64,000 bases of DNA, taken from Calycina herbarum. Lineage: Eukaryota > Ascomycota > Leotiomycetes > Helotiales > Pezizellaceae. Position numbers and translations under genes: made by a program. Shown here piece by piece: positions 21,004 to 32,428 of the stretch. The notes under the pieces were generated by a model. The model searched no databases, was not told the origin of the DNA, and saw only the letters and a program-made list of their open reading frames with translations. Positions within the stretch are counted from its first letter, which is position 1. Every line of letters starts with the position of its first letter. The DNA lies in contig LLEY01000083.1 of assembly GCA_001414485.1 (NCBI GenBank), positions 1 through 64,000 on the forward strand. The letters run 5' to 3'.

Positions 21004-21381
21004 ATGAGTCTCTACCAAAAAGCTCTGCCCTCTCTTCCTACTTTTCCAGACGTTGAACAACAAAATCATGAACTCAGGTTGAAAGTCAAGTCTCTAGAAG
21101 GCGTCATAGAAAATCTTTATCAACAACTCCTTTTTTATATGAATCTCCGCGATCAGCGTGTGCAACTTGAGAAAGATTTGAAAGAGCAAATCAAAAGATC
21201 CAAGGAAGTTCTCAACTCGCTTGCATGGCGTCAAATGAAGATTCGTGATTATGAAGCGCAAATGTCCGAACAATGGTCCGAGTATCTCGATAGCTCGTCA
21301 GAGGAAAGGCATAGCGCCACGTGGGAGTGCTTAGAAGATATTAAGATGAGAATTATGGATAATGGGCTTGGAGATATATAA
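21004..21381 (+). CDS. small coiled-coil protein
   Basis: 125 aa, one exon, ATG at 21004, starting 280 bp from the divergent pseudokinase gene. Residues 18-80 are a coiled coil (VKSLEGVIENLYQQLLFYM, LEKDLKEQIKRSKEVL). The rest is acidic. Not recognised. A poly-A run lies just upstream near 20961-20974. Confidence 0.7.
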   Translation: MSLYQKALPSLPTFPDVEQQNHELRLKVKSLEGVIENLYQQLLFYMNLRDQRVQLEKDLKEQIKRSKEVLNSLAWRQMKIRDYEAQMSEQWSEYLDSSSEERHSATWECLEDIKMRIMDNGLGDI

Positions 21382-21639
21382 GATTGGTTGGGTCTTTGCG
21401 CGTGATGGCCCACCCCTTTTCGGGTCGTGACGATGAGTTAGATAAGAAAAAATTGAGTTTAGCTTGTTACTACTTTTCCGTATACTTGACTTGAACTGTG
21501 AACGAGTGACTTTTTCTATTATCGACAGAGCATGATGGGAAAGGTCACGTGCTGGAAACCCAAACCCCTGGTTTAACCCTCGAACCCTCGAATTGTGAAG
21601 TTACTTCTTCATAGCGACGAACATCAAAAATGAACAGCG

Positions 21640-21924
21640 ATGAATGCAGACGATATTAAACAGTTAGAAGATCTCTGGATCGACTATATTGAGCGAAAAC
21701 CGACGACGAAGCGTTGGATCAAGAGGAATGGACAGGTGGAAAGACAGAAACCGACGACGAAGCGTTGGATGAGAAACGGACAGGTGGAAAGACAGAAACC
21801 CACTGATTGTTCTTCTGACCAAATGGAAGAAATCGACGGACAATACTTCTTTTCGAAGAAGAGAATTATTTTTGCCCAAGTAGGGGATGGTTTCTCACAG
21901 AAGATTGGACCGAAGAAGATGTAG
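21640..21924 (+). CDS. short ORF built on a ~50-bp repeat, uncertain
   Basis: 94 aa. KPTTKRWIKRNGQVERQ then KPTTKRWMRNGQVERQ come from DNA units starting at 21697, 21748 and 21796 (periods 51 and 48). A different frame over 21890-22020 (EDWTEEDVEERQRLSTFA) looks more protein-like and would lead towards the next gene. The true gene may therefore be frameshifted or spliced here. Treat as doubtful. Confidence 0.3.
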   Translation: MNADDIKQLEDLWIDYIERKPTTKRWIKRNGQVERQKPTTKRWMRNGQVERQKPTDCSSDQMEEIDGQYFFSKKRIIFAQVGDGFSQKIGPKKM

Positions 21925-22040
21925 AGGAGCGTCAACGTCTGTCTACCTTCGCGTCTGGTAGTTATAATTGTGATAATTGGGGACAATGCTATCATGATGG
22001 CAATCTTTCGGAAAGTGAGTTGATAGGGACGTAAGAAGGC

Positions 22041-22670
22041 ATGGATTCGGATACTATACCGAGCACAGCACGTTGCTTGTCCCAAGGGCCGGATCAAATC
22101 TTCCTTAATAACGACTTTATACACTCTAGCGGCCTATGTACCTCTCCTGATTCCGAAAATCGATTCCATATGCTAGGCAAGAGAGGGTACTCTTTTCGTA
22201 TAGGAGCAATAGTCGAACATATCCGCAAAAATGACATGGTGGAAAGGGGTTCGAAAATGCAGGCTCTAGAATTACTCCAACCTGTCGCTGAAGAGTGTTT
22301 AGCAACAACTATGGCTCAATTGCAGGACTGCGTGCGAGCAGGAACGCTTTCCAAGGAGGATACATACTTTTGCCATCTTCGTATTCTTTGTCAAGTCAAC
22401 CACATAGTACATATTCACAAGTACCATGAGGCATCAAACGATGTATTGCGATCGTTTCGCGGGTTTCTTCGTTGCGACGACAAAATCCCCATTCTTCGGG
22501 ACCCAGAAACTCTCCAAATGGTTGCCTCTGATGGCTTGAAGAAAGGTACTTGGGAGATTCATCTTGAATCTGAGGTTTCTGATGCTTTGTTCTGGCTGTT
22601 GGACATGGTCGTTTTTCGGTGGGCACTGATAGCTATAGCGACGGGAAGTTACAAAAGAGAATCTGGTTAG
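22041..22670 (+). CDS. hypothetical protein
   Basis: 209 aa from the ATG at 22041, one exon, not recognised. It is mixed helical with a hydrophobic C-terminal stretch (DALFWLLDMVVFRWALIAIA) that could be one membrane segment. The acidic frame ending at about 22030 just upstream may be a 5' exon of the same gene (possible donor GTGAGT at 22015). Confidence 0.5.
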   Translation: MDSDTIPSTARCLSQGPDQIFLNNDFIHSSGLCTSPDSENRFHMLGKRGYSFRIGAIVEHIRKNDMVERGSKMQALELLQPVAEECLATTMAQLQDCVRAGTLSKEDTYFCHLRILCQVNHIVHIHKYHEASNDVLRSFRGFLRCDDKIPILRDPETLQMVASDGLKKGTWEIHLESEVSDALFWLLDMVVFRWALIAIATGSYKRESG

Positions 22671-22822
22671 GGAAGGAGACGATGGTTCTAGTCTGGAGCA
22701 TCAATGGCATCACGAAGATCTCATATGGGAAAATTACAAGTCGAGTAGAGTCATACAAAGCCGATTTTTCTTGAATTATCCGTGACATTGAACCTGAAGC
22801 TATTCCAGATTTGATCTATTGC

Positions 22823-23371
22823 CTAGTGTACCTCAGGTCTCTTTCCTCGACGAATCTGAAGCAGGAAAGCAAAGGGTAGAGTTCGAGGGGTCGCAGAATG
22901 TTTCGCTCGCTTCGTTCTCTTCAAGTATACTTTCGTGACTTGCCTCGATTCCTGATGATTTTTCACAACTACAAACTGTAGGGGTTGAGGTCGTACATCG
23001 CCGTCTTCGTCTTTGGGCGATCCTGGCTGACACGCATCGGACGAGCTGTCCAAAGCAAGTTCGTAGTCGCCTCCTTTTGTCTGCTGCCGCATGACCCCAA
23101 AACCACAACCTTACATTAAATTAGCTCTGAAGTAAGACGAAAAACATTGAAACATACCATCGGGGGCTTCTTCGTCTATTTGCTCTGCAATAGGTGTCGG
23201 AGGGTAAGGTTTCGGCGGGTTGATGTGGTCGGTCTGGATAGTTTTCGGGGGCCCAATAGGTCTTGGAGGGCGGTGAATGCCGGCGCTCAATGCTGTTTCA
23301 ACCACTCTTACAACGTCGTCCTTGTAGGCGGCGGAGAGGTAGTCATTGATATCGGAGTGTTGATTTATCAT
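22823..23371 (-). CDS. hypothetical two-exon protein
   Basis: Exons 23158-23371 and 22823-23109, phase 1, over a 48-nt intron (GTATGT ... GTAAG). 166 aa. The N-terminus MINQHSDINDYLSAAYKDD is followed by a Pro-rich stretch (HRPPRPIGPPKT). The second exon has an acidic Ser/Asp patch, then a basic tail (YLKRTKRAKHS). No family recognised. The in-phase splice supports a real gene. Confidence 0.6.
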
Positions 23372-23915
23372 GATCTTTTTAATTGACGTTCGATTGGGTA
23401 CTCATTGTTCTGGAGGCTAGTGCGATATGAATCCATCATGGGTGTAGGAGATGTTATCAGACCCCTAGAGGCAAGAGTTGCAGGAGACGGAACGCATATA
23501 TAATGATTGGATGTCATTTGACCAGGGAGAAGGCATCAAGCGGTTGGTTGACCAGCTTTTCTATTGGCTACCATGTTGGATCATGGAAGAAACCGAAGGT
23601 TGCATACTGGGGCTGCAGCCATGTCTGTTTCAGGAAGGGGGTATAAGTTTACCATCTAATGGGACGCAGGAGTCGGAGCCACCTTTTGCCTGTTTTCCCT
23701 CTTGCTGCGGGAGACGAAACGTCTTGCAATGAAAGGATAGTAATTACCCATGTTGCCGTCCCGCTACCCGCGATGGGTGTGTGTATTTTTCCTCGCCCTC
23801 GCAATAATATGTTTCCAGACATTTCGAAAATCTTTCTTCTGCCATCTTACTTTCTCGATGCCCAAGACTCTTCGCACACTGACGAATACTCTCTCACCAT
23901 TGATCCCAAATTCAA

Positions 23916-25176
23916 ATGTATACTCATCAATTGACCATGTCCATAACTGTGCCTTCCATGCGTCCTCTTGCGCCTGCAAATCCCCCCCTTCGTCTCCCGA
24001 GCCGATCTGCCATCGCTATCACGATTCATCAACATGGCTTCGGGGCAGAACCCCAAGAGATATACGAATACCTACAGACCGATAGAAACACATCAGCAGT
24101 TACAGTCGCTCATGTAGTCCGTTGGATTACTGATTGGAACTTGCCTCCACGTACCCACACCATCTGTGAAAAATACAAAGCAACAATACTTGTATTATAC
24201 CCACACCAAGGCGTGGATAGAGTTGCCAGGATCATCAACTGTACTGCAGAAGCGATCAATTACAAGTTAGAGGAATGGCGGTATCTTGAGGAGGAGCTTC
24301 GTCTACTTGAGAAACTTGAACTTGAGTTGAAGGGACTTAGCGATCCTTCATTGAGAGAACAAGTGCCAGCTGTTCAGAGAGCTTGGGACAACCTCTGCGA
24401 ACATGTTATCTTCGCTGCTACAGAAGAAGGTTGGCTACAAGACAAACTGCCCGAGTTCTATAAGTCTGCAGAAGAGCAGCGTAGAGTCATCCAAAGTATC
24501 AAACCGCAATCAAACTTCCACGCGTGTCTCAAACAGATTCTAGAGCTAGTCTGTAGCCAGGTATCATTGTTTACTAGTCTGCCTCTGAAGTCTAGTTTAG
24601 CAGAGAATGTGCGTTTGATTCAGGATACTTGTCCAAAACTCATCAGTTATATCCGTGAAGGGAGGAATGAAAATTCCAACAAAGACAGGGAGTTGATCAG
24701 TAAGTCGTCTTACCCCTAGGTATAATAAAGACATGTTAATATTTATAGACAATATCCCGAAGGTGTTCAGGTCTTCCGAGGGGTGTACAAAAATATTTAA
24801 ACACCGGAAAGACCAGAGCCGACAGTTCAGGCAAAGGTTTTATTGCAATCATCCACTCTGTCAAAAGCCGAAGAAATCATTTGCATGGAATCAACTTCGA
24901 AGACACATTGAAAACGTTCATCGCTCGGCCGTTGGGTCAGTCTCTGGAGGAACATACCGGTAAGTATAATTTAATACCCTCGCGTTGCATAGCTAACATA
25001 GCCATCCCAAAGTCCTCAAACCGATCAGCGCCAAATCGATCTCGATACCATCGTCAACAAAAACGCCTCGCCAACTACTTTCGAGTCGCCGACTCCTTCG
25101 CCAACCCTTCCAGCCGTTTCTTGAGCAACGGCGTCTGTTTTTCTGGGTGGGGGAAGCGACTAGCCTCCGCCGGTGA
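23916..25176 (+). CDS. Clr5-like / C2H2 zinc-finger protein, family member 1
   Basis: Exons 23916-24699, 24749-24959, 25002-25176; phases 1 and 2 agree, donors GTAAGT, second branch GCTAAC. 389 aa; the ATG at 23937 is an alternative start. Two helical units open it: one ending VRWITDWNLPPRTHTICEKY, then IINCTAEAINYKLEEW, which resembles the end of the fungal Clr5 domain. A middle domain of about 130 aa (GLSDPSLREQV to CPKLISYIREG) matches the gene at 34 kb. After the first intron is a finger-like YCNHPLCQ...LRRHIENVH (C-x4-C ... H-x4-H). The third exon is Arg/Ser-rich. Without the last splice the protein would end at 24963. Likely nuclear DNA-binding; targets unknown. Confidence 0.75.
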
Positions 25177-25378
25177 ATTTACGGGGTTTTGGAGATGATG
25201 GCGGCACCCGTCGCATCTGGAGTGCCTATTCCATTGCCTAGGAGGGGGTTTTTTTGTTTCTCATTTCTTGCTTCTTACTACCTAGAAACGTACAATCCCG
25301 TCTTTTCAAATGGAATATATTTTCGGAACCTATTTCATATGATTCCTTACCTGTGTATAGACTTTCCTTCAGACAAAC

Positions 25379-26530
25379 ATGTATATACTCCCAGAGCTTT
25401 TGATGAACATAGCTTCAAATCTCGATGCGCAGGACTTGTCAAGCTTTCGGCTCGTCAGCCAGGATTTTGCCGCAGCTGGGCTTGCGCTGATACCTAAAAA
25501 TGGATTATCTATCATGAACACCCATAGAGATTTGAACCAATGTCGAAAACTTTTGGAATGCAATACCATTGCACAAAATGTTCGCCATCTCAGACTGTTT
25601 CACGCTGAGTGGCCCCAAGCTACCTCTCAAGAGGAATGGGAGCAACACCCACTTCTTTTCGGCGGCAGAGCTAGGTTTAGTGGAGTGGGGGTATCTCGGA
25701 GCAATTTACTTGATGCCAGGAATGCATTTACGGCCTATAAAGCCTTCTGGATCGAAGAAAGTAGCAGAAGATATTCCGATGACGTTGTATGTTTGTTTCG
25801 AATTCTCGAATCCCTCCCAAATCTCCAGAGTTTCGAGATTTCTCATATGCAGAATTGTATCTGGAGACCAGCAACGAATTCAAGATACCAAAGCTTGTTA
25901 AAAACGATATGGGTTTCCCCTTCCCTATCCAACGATGTTTCACAGGCAGTTGAGATGTCACTTTTGGCATTAGGGAATGACTTCTCGAAACTACAGAGGC
26001 TTACCGTTCTGGGGACACTGAACCCCATGTGGCGGTCAATTTCGCCATTAGTAAAATTTCCGTTTATTACCAATCTCTCTGTAGATACCTTTAGAATATC
26101 AGAAAATGAAGCTTCTGTTCGCGGATTTCTTTCCCTTTTCCCAAATCTCACCCATTTGTCATTAAATTTCCAGGGCTTTGCACCATCAATCCAACTTCTT
26201 GGGTTCTTGTCTTGGCCACTTTTACAAAAATTGCATATCAACGGAATGTGGACCTCTGAACAGGAGTATCTGAAGATATTCAAGGAACATGTTACGAGCT
26301 TACAACAGTTTATTATTGGGAATTCTGCATTGACCGAAGGCTCATGGCGCTCACTTTTTACCCTTATAAGAGACTCACATTCCTCCGTGAACGTTGTAGC
26401 TCGGGGGGAATTATATGGGCGAAGTAGTAGAGAAACAATTAATATGTTTTCACAGGAATCGGTTAAACTAGCCCAGTTTATGCAAAACGAAAATACTTCT
26501 TGGCCTTTTGGGTTTTCAAATCGTGTGTGA
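25379..26530 (+). CDS. F-box protein
   Basis: 383 aa, one exon, ATG at 25379. Residues 4-40 (LPELLMNIASNLDAQDLSSF, then RLVSQDFAAAG) fit an F-box, the adaptor helix bundle that binds Skp1 in SCF ubiquitin ligases. The remainder contains leucine-rich stretches with irregular LRR-like spacing (FPNLTHLSLNFQGF, WPLLQKLHINGMW), the usual substrate-binding half of fungal F-box/LRR proteins. The substrate cannot be inferred. The frame is intact. Confidence 0.8.
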   Translation: MYILPELLMNIASNLDAQDLSSFRLVSQDFAAAGLALIPKNGLSIMNTHRDLNQCRKLLECNTIAQNVRHLRLFHAEWPQATSQEEWEQHPLLFGGRARFSGVGVSRSNLLDARNAFTAYKAFWIEESSRRYSDDVVCLFRILESLPNLQSFEISHMQNCIWRPATNSRYQSLLKTIWVSPSLSNDVSQAVEMSLLALGNDFSKLQRLTVLGTLNPMWRSISPLVKFPFITNLSVDTFRISENEASVRGFLSLFPNLTHLSLNFQGFAPSIQLLGFLSWPLLQKLHINGMWTSEQEYLKIFKEHVTSLQQFIIGNSALTEGSWRSLFTLIRDSHSSVNVVARGELYGRSSRETINMFSQESVKLAQFMQNENTSWPFGFSNRV

Positions 26531-26680
26531 TAAATCAGTTATTATGTAACACTACTTTTGGCCTGACCGCCATCATAATCCAATTCCAAGATTTCATTTC
26601 ATAGATTTATTAGTAGTTAATATATATATATATATATTTCTCTCGCTTTCTCTCTCTTCATTGTTCAATCAACAAGCACG

Positions 26681-27142
26681 ATGGGAAGGCTTATAAAGAA
26701 TCACCTAGCACGGCTGATTGTTCTTACAGCATCGTTCTGCAAGTAAATCTTTTGTGAAATAAACAGCCCTGTTTTTTAACTTCTACAATTAGGTCAAGTG
26801 GTAGGTGCAATTCATTGTACAATCTGGCCAAAAATGTTCTGGAGTTTTATAGACAAGAATCTTGATATCGCAGTTTATCCAGTCCCCTTCCTTCAGATAG
26901 TAAATCTCATATGCGGTCTCGTTGTATACACGTTCGAATTTCCCCTTGTGTCGAGAGTTTTTATGAGTCCAAAAGTCCGGGTATACTACCTATTATTGCC
27001 CGCACTCGTAGCATCGTCGTTATATCAAACCTTTGACCTCGCCATATATTATTTAATTTGCATTTTTCTATACCAGTGGGCCCACAAAGAAGGCGAAGTA
27101 AATCTTGGGACGAGTTTCCCATTTAGAACTAATTTAGTATAG
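26681..27142 (+). CDS. small multi-TM protein of the fungal DUF7727 type
   Basis: Exon 1 (26681-26742) encodes MGRLIKNHLARLIVLTASFC. Exon 2 (from 26793) encodes VGAIHCTIWPKMFWSFIDKN and three TMs (FLQIVNLICGLVVYTF, YYLLLPALVASSLYQTF, IYYLICIFLYQWA). The pattern MGxLIKNHxARLIxLTA ... WPKxFWxF ... KxxD is one I associate with DUF7727 membrane proteins of unknown function. The canonical donor (GTAAAT) and acceptor (ATTAG) leave the two exons one nucleotide out of phase. Either a non-canonical site is used or the gene is disrupted. Confidence 0.55.
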
Positions 27143-27473
27143 ATCGTCTCCTCTATTCCCTGGAAAATCTCGGTTTCTACTCGGGAAACAGTCTAAAATC
27201 TCAGTTCTCGGTTCTCGGTTCTCAGTTCCTGCTTTTGGGTATCATCTAACTTATTTATATTTCAATAACTTTAACCCTCTCAATCGACAATAGGCAAATA
27301 TGGGTGTCTCGAAGTCGCGAATGGTCATTGAAAACAAAGACAGATTAGTGTCCTAAGATCAATCAAATTGTACATGTGGTAATTGCATGGATGGCTATAT
27401 CTCCCCAAGAACTCGATGAATCATGAGAAGTATTTGTTCATAAATAATCACCTTTTTTACTGACAATTCTTAG

Positions 27474-27907
27474 GATTTGCGTCCATTTACGAGGAATTGT
27501 TACCTAGAACAGCACCGATATTTGAAGATAGCGAGACCCCTGATCTATTTAGCGATTTGGATCGTTTTCCCGTGAAACTCAGGCAATTAATGAGCCGGGA
27601 TATCACTCTTTTGCATGGGTATTGTAAGGTTTTTTGGTTTATAAGTAAGTGCTTGGGAGATGGGCGCGCACCGATGAGATCGACCATTGACCGGCAAATC
27701 CAATATTCTTTACATTTCGATCACAATGAGGCACAGAGATTTTTACATGCAGATGGAAATTCTGGGTACGCGTTGATATCCATCTTGCGCGAGGTGCAGA
27801 TAATGGGGGCTGAGAAGAAGTCGTGTTTAGACGCGGGGCTGCGCTTCCTTTGCCCTTGCTTAAATGACTACAATTTTTCTATATTATGCAACAGCTTATT
27901 AGACTGA
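27474..27907 (+). CDS. possible 3' exon of a hypothetical gene
   Basis: A good acceptor (TTCTTAG at 27473) opens a 144-codon frame ending at 27907, with normal-looking protein (DLFSDLDRFPVKLRQLMSRD, EAQRFLHADGNSGYALIS). A candidate 5' exon begins MGVSKSRMV near 27300 but I could not join it in phase. Not recognised. Confidence 0.4.
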
Positions 27908-28419
27908 GGTTGTTTCTGGTTGTTTATCATGTAATTATTGTTTTTTTAAGAAAAGGGAATCTGAGATCTAAGAAACACGAAAAGATGACATGACAATATA
28001 TGTTTACTTTTTGATTCCAAACTTCTATTCCAACTAAATCTCAACGAGGACTTTCGTTACAATGACTTTCGTTACAATTACTATTAGTATCTATGCAACG
28101 TCAAATGAGTGGAGAGCATTTATATCGGATTTAATTGCCAGCGAAATGTGGCTAGAAGAGATAAAGCACCAGAACAAGAATAACGTCCCTCCCTGCGTGC
28201 CGAGAAACCCTACGTGCCGAGAAAAACGACAGGTACTTTGACTTTACGCGTCTCAATCTCCATACCAAGTTATAAATAAATGAAAACACACCTTCTCCGA
28301 GGTGCTCTGCTAGCGGGTGGGATGAGAATAAACTCCACGCCTTTGTGAGTGAACCCAGAATATTTGTTTAAAAGAAAGGCTTTGAACTTTTTTTTGCCAG
28401 AGGGCTGAAAGATGGACCA

Positions 28420-28784
28420 TTGGCGCAGTACAAACATACAGACGTCTACTATTGGATCCTAAATTCGATTGGAATAGAAAAGTATTCAGAGAACTTCGAA
28501 ATTGCTTCCTGGAATGGATACAAGCAGTCTGGACCTTTGAAAGAATCGACCTCAGACAAAGAGAGTTACATCAAGAGATTTATTCTAGTTTCCAAGACCG
28601 GACTGTAACGCCAAAAGTCTTTGAGGCAAACGAGCAGTCTATTCACGAGTGTATAACGGAATTTGAGAGATTCAAACAAGCACGAGAGAGGCTAATGGAT
28701 GCTTCCATTCGATCTCCATGTATACAATTTCAGGAGGCCTCGAAAGTACTGCTAAAACAGGATCCTTTTAGAAAGACTATGTAA
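28420..28784 (+). CDS. doubtful hypothetical fragment
   Basis: Two overlapping frames compete. 28420-28608 begins at an ATG (MAQYKHTDVYYWILN). The frame to 28784 gives DWNRKVFRELRNCFLEWIQ and ECITEFERFKQARERL, more helix-like but without an ATG. An acceptor near 28400 could serve either. I cannot choose; it may be a decayed gene. Confidence 0.25.
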
Positions 28785-30639
28785 CGGGATGTAAGAAGTC
28801 AGAGTTCCACTTCATTTCCATGAGAATACTAACATTTTGTTCGAAGGGAAAGTAATCAAACCCGTATTTGCGACAGCTAATTTCCTAGAGGGACCCAGTG
28901 AAGCCCAATGGAGGCAAACAGCTGGAAATCGAGAAACTGATGGGGGAAGTCTGTGGTCCCATCAACAGGCGCACAAGGAACCGCAATTCCCGCCATTCAT
29001 ATCATTGAATGCTCCACTGAAACAGGTCACCGATCATCAAGTATTAGGCAAATATTAAGCTCCCAGCGGACCAATGGGCTGTTCACTGTGGCGGTCCGCC
29101 ATTTTACGAACTTGATGCCTCTTACCAGGAAATTCAGGCTCGTGGGGGAGACCCCTGAAGTGCGCCGACGCGCCTTGTAGCCACGCCACGTAATAGAGAA
29201 CGGGAGCGTTGTTCTAGAGAGGTGAGATAGGCTCCACACCACTTCTTCTCTCGTTCTCTATACCAAACATGACGCCAGAGCGATAATCAGCTCGTCCGAC
29301 CATCTGCTCGGAGGTCCAACTCGAAAACAGCAACCACCAGTCACACTGGACAAATATGTCTTCCTTTTCCACCCGCCAAAGAACCACTTGAAGCATGCGA
29401 ATGCGGTGCAGCCCTTCTTGTTCCAGACGAAGCAAATTCCATCAATCACCTCGGCAGCCACGCCCAGCTCAAACAGGAGGATTCAGAGTTTGAGAAGATC
29501 TCCCGCCCAGAACCCTCCAAGCATGCGCTCGACTACCTCTCTGATATTCATCCGAGAGATTCCAGAAGTTTATGTCGACGCTGAGGTAAAATACTTCCCT
29601 CGACCGACTTCCGCTTCTCAGTCCTATGTCAACCCACCTCTTCTTACATCCGCAGCTCACGAAAGACTAGAAATAACCTCTAAAGATGGTTTGGCAATCA
29701 CTTCGAGGTATCTTCAGCTCAACAGCAATTGGTTCTATCTCCTCCTCGACCAACCGACAACCGAACCTTACAGCAACTGTCGAAGCTTCGAGTCCTATTA
29801 CACAACGTGGGAGACCTGAGATGAGAAGATCGTGGATGAATCGTACACTCGTGTTTTATACTTTTCTTGGGGGAAGGAAAAAGGTTATCGTGCCAGAGAA
29901 TGGAATTGGACAATTCGCTTTGCTGAGGTGTTTGGACTCCGGTTTGGCACTAGGTATGATTCGGAGAAGATTTATGGGTAGCACTTTCCACAAGACCTAG
30001 TGAGTCACTCTATATACTTGCTTGCTCGATGCTGACAGTTGAAGCTTTATTTATATTGTTAAGAATACCAATATACTTTTCTCTCCGGAATATCTTAGGC
30101 AAGCGTGGGCGCAAATAAATCCAGGACGAGTTTGAACAACTTTGGGAACATGCTCGCGTATGGCATCTCGTCACCGATCCTTCTGCAAAACACTGGTATC
30201 TTGCCATCCAGCTGACCCTTCTTGGTACATAGCTTATACGAGGTCTCTAATCGAGAGAGAATGGTTTAGTCGCAGCTTTGGGAGGGGGGGGGGGGGGGGG
30301 CTCTATGGGCCTGCGGAGGACACATTCAGCGCAAGAAAAGAGATCTGCTATGTCAGTGAACATGATCGAGTAGCCTAGTCAAAGCCAATTGAAACTAAGC
30401 ACTTGGTGTGCAGAGAAGGAGGGGACAGGGGATTTCCATATGAGCTTTGAGGATCCAGGTATTGAAATTTCCACTTCCTCCTGGTGACCAAACTAACAAC
30501 ATTACCCAGAACCCGACCAAAAATCCAAAGACACTAAAACAACACAAAATCACCATTTTTCAACCACCAATGTCTAATTCCCACCATAACACTGTATCAA
30601 GTAGTTAGAATAAGAATCTTTGCCAGCTTGAATGAAGAT
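28785..30639. other. long region with no supported gene
   Basis: Several short ORFs overlap in all frames and none has a convincing start, splice structure or recognisable motif. A 17-G run sits at 30284-30300. It could hold degraded coding sequence (for example EACECGAALLVPDEANSIN near 29390), but I cannot support a gene. Confidence 0.5.
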
Positions 30640-31221
30640 TTATACCAAGTTTTTCAGTTCTTCGATAATTGGTTCTGGCTCCAAGATAACTTCCACAACC
30701 CCGATCCGTTCCTCCAGGTCTGTCACGCCCAGGATGTGCTCCACATATCTGTCTGACTCCTTCTCTATTCTGTACAAATGGTCCATCTTCTCCTTCCGCG
30801 TCTCTTCTAATTTCGTATTAAGTTTACGAAGCCCCTTGATCTCATCAGCCAGTCTCCCCAAATGCTCAATATTCTTCTGCATGTGCTCTCCCAGTTCCAA
30901 AATATTCCCACGAAGCCTGTTATTCTCGTATACCATCTCAGTCGTGTGTATCTCGAGTTCTCTCTTGGCCTCATGGACAATGGAGCGGAAATTCGTATAA
31001 TGTTCTTCTTTCGGGATAGATTTATCGCTTTCAACGTCGAATGTTCGAATCTTTTGTAAAACCTCGAAGAGTGGAAGTTGAGTTGGCATTGGGTGACCAT
31101 AGTATCGACGAAAGACATCATGGAATTCGGGGTATGGTTCAATCATTGGGTTGTTTTCTGTATCGAATACTAAACTAAATAGCGCAGTATCGCCAGAAGA
31201 TTGCTTGTCTTTAGTAGACAT
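30640..31221 (-). CDS. hypothetical coiled-coil protein
   Basis: 193 aa, one exon, ATG at 31221. The N-terminal half is mixed (YPEFHDVFRRYYGHPMPTQL). Residues 85-165 are strongly heptad-like (ELGEHMQKNIEHLGRLADEI, LRKLNTKLEETRKEKMDHL). The C-terminus is acidic. No family recognised. It resembles the 125-aa protein at 21 kb only in being a small coiled coil. Confidence 0.7.
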   Translation of the reverse strand: MSTKDKQSSGDTALFSLVFDTENNPMIEPYPEFHDVFRRYYGHPMPTQLPLFEVLQKIRTFDVESDKSIPKEEHYTNFRSIVHEAKRELEIHTTEMVYENNRLRGNILELGEHMQKNIEHLGRLADEIKGLRKLNTKLEETRKEKMDHLYRIEKESDRYVEHILGVTDLEERIGVVEVILEPEPIIEELKNLV

Positions 31222-32185
31222 TTTCAGAGATGGTCAAAGGTTTGATTGTATTAAATATAGCACAAGGAGTAAATATATGGCACTTTATACCTCCCCATCA
31301 GATTTGATATAGGCCACAATCTCCAAAAGACGCACCTCCCAACCACAACCACCCCCTCATCCAACTCCTCCGCTCGTGTTCCACTGCCATATCCACCACT
31401 CTCAGTCACGTCCGTCTGCCTAAGGTAACATCAGCATTGATTCACTGCATAGATGCGGTCAACTTACCAGGCAGTGTGCGCAGGGAGCATTGTGTACCCA
31501 CACCCATTAGGAGCAATTATAGGTAAAAAAGTACTTGCATCTGTACTTGAAGTAGCCCCCGGAAGTTGATCCACAATTCACGTCGGGGGGATCTTCATCG
31601 GTGTTTTTATGAGGTTGGAGCCCGCAAGAAATCATTGTACTCGAGGGTTGGTGTGGTGTTTGTTGAGTTTCAGGGGAGTTGATTTCTGTTTTCTTAAGAA
31701 TTGAGACTTGAATTACTCTGAACAAAGACAAAACCATAATCGTTTATATTTCATTTTCACCAGACCACCTTCGCTTCAGCTACACCATGTCAGAGACCAA
31801 CACCCACAAACCCAATGATCGCCAAGTATAGTAAACCAATCATGCCGTGTCAACAGGAAAACCATTCATCCTAGCCCGATGTGATATCAGATACTTCCGA
31901 AGCCCCGCTCCATCCCACCATCATCTCGATTTTGATTCATTTCCGAGGTTTGCTTGCACCTGGCTGTCGGAGTTGGTGGCGCTGTATGACGGAGGTGGGG
32001 GTTCGGATGGGGAGTATGGAGGAGGCCTCGTATCGGTAAAAGCGGAGTGATTTGCTGGATCTGTTTGCTTTTTTGGCGAACGACGTGGTATTGCCTTTAC
32101 TTTGCTGCTTTAAGTTAATTTACCTACCTATGACCACGACTTGGGGACATACCTGGGCCCGATCACGCCTATGATGGGAGTGTTT
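31222..32185. other. no supported gene
   Basis: Short ORFs only. A minus-strand frame at 31507-31737 starts MVLSLFRVIQVSILKK, and a plus-strand frame at 31847-32050 lacks an ATG. Neither has supporting structure. Confidence 0.4.
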
Positions 32186-32428
32186 TTATTTCCGAGGCTT
32201 AGGCGTGTCTGGGTTAGGCTTGTCTGAGCCCGGACTCTCTGAGTTTTTGGTGTTGTAATCGGGAGGGTGCTCGTATGGGGGAGGAGGTCTTGGTCTGACT
32301 GGTGGGTGTGGTTTACTTTCAAAATTAGTAAGTTCACTAATGCTATAGCGGGTGAGCGACGTACGAGCGGGTATACTTGATAGTAAAAGTAAAGCGCAAA
32401 AGATTTGATGAAGAGAGACTGCTTCCAT
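32186..32428 (-). CDS. small secreted proline-rich protein
   Basis: 80 aa from the ATG at 32428. MEAVSLHQIFCALLLLSSIP is a good signal peptide (cleavage probably near ARTS). The mature part is short, with no Cys and a disordered tail (HPPVRPRPPPPYEHPPDY, SPGSDKPNPDTPKPRK). Size and layout are like fungal small secreted proteins or effector candidates, but nothing here shows a function. Confidence 0.55.
   Translation of the reverse strand: MEAVSLHQIFCALLLLSSIPARTSLTRYSISELTNFESKPHPPVRPRPPPPYEHPPDYNTKNSESPGSDKPNPDTPKPRK

Noticed and set aside
29214..29819. Overlapping ORFs on both strands
   Set aside because: No frame stands out by length, composition, start context or splice sites.
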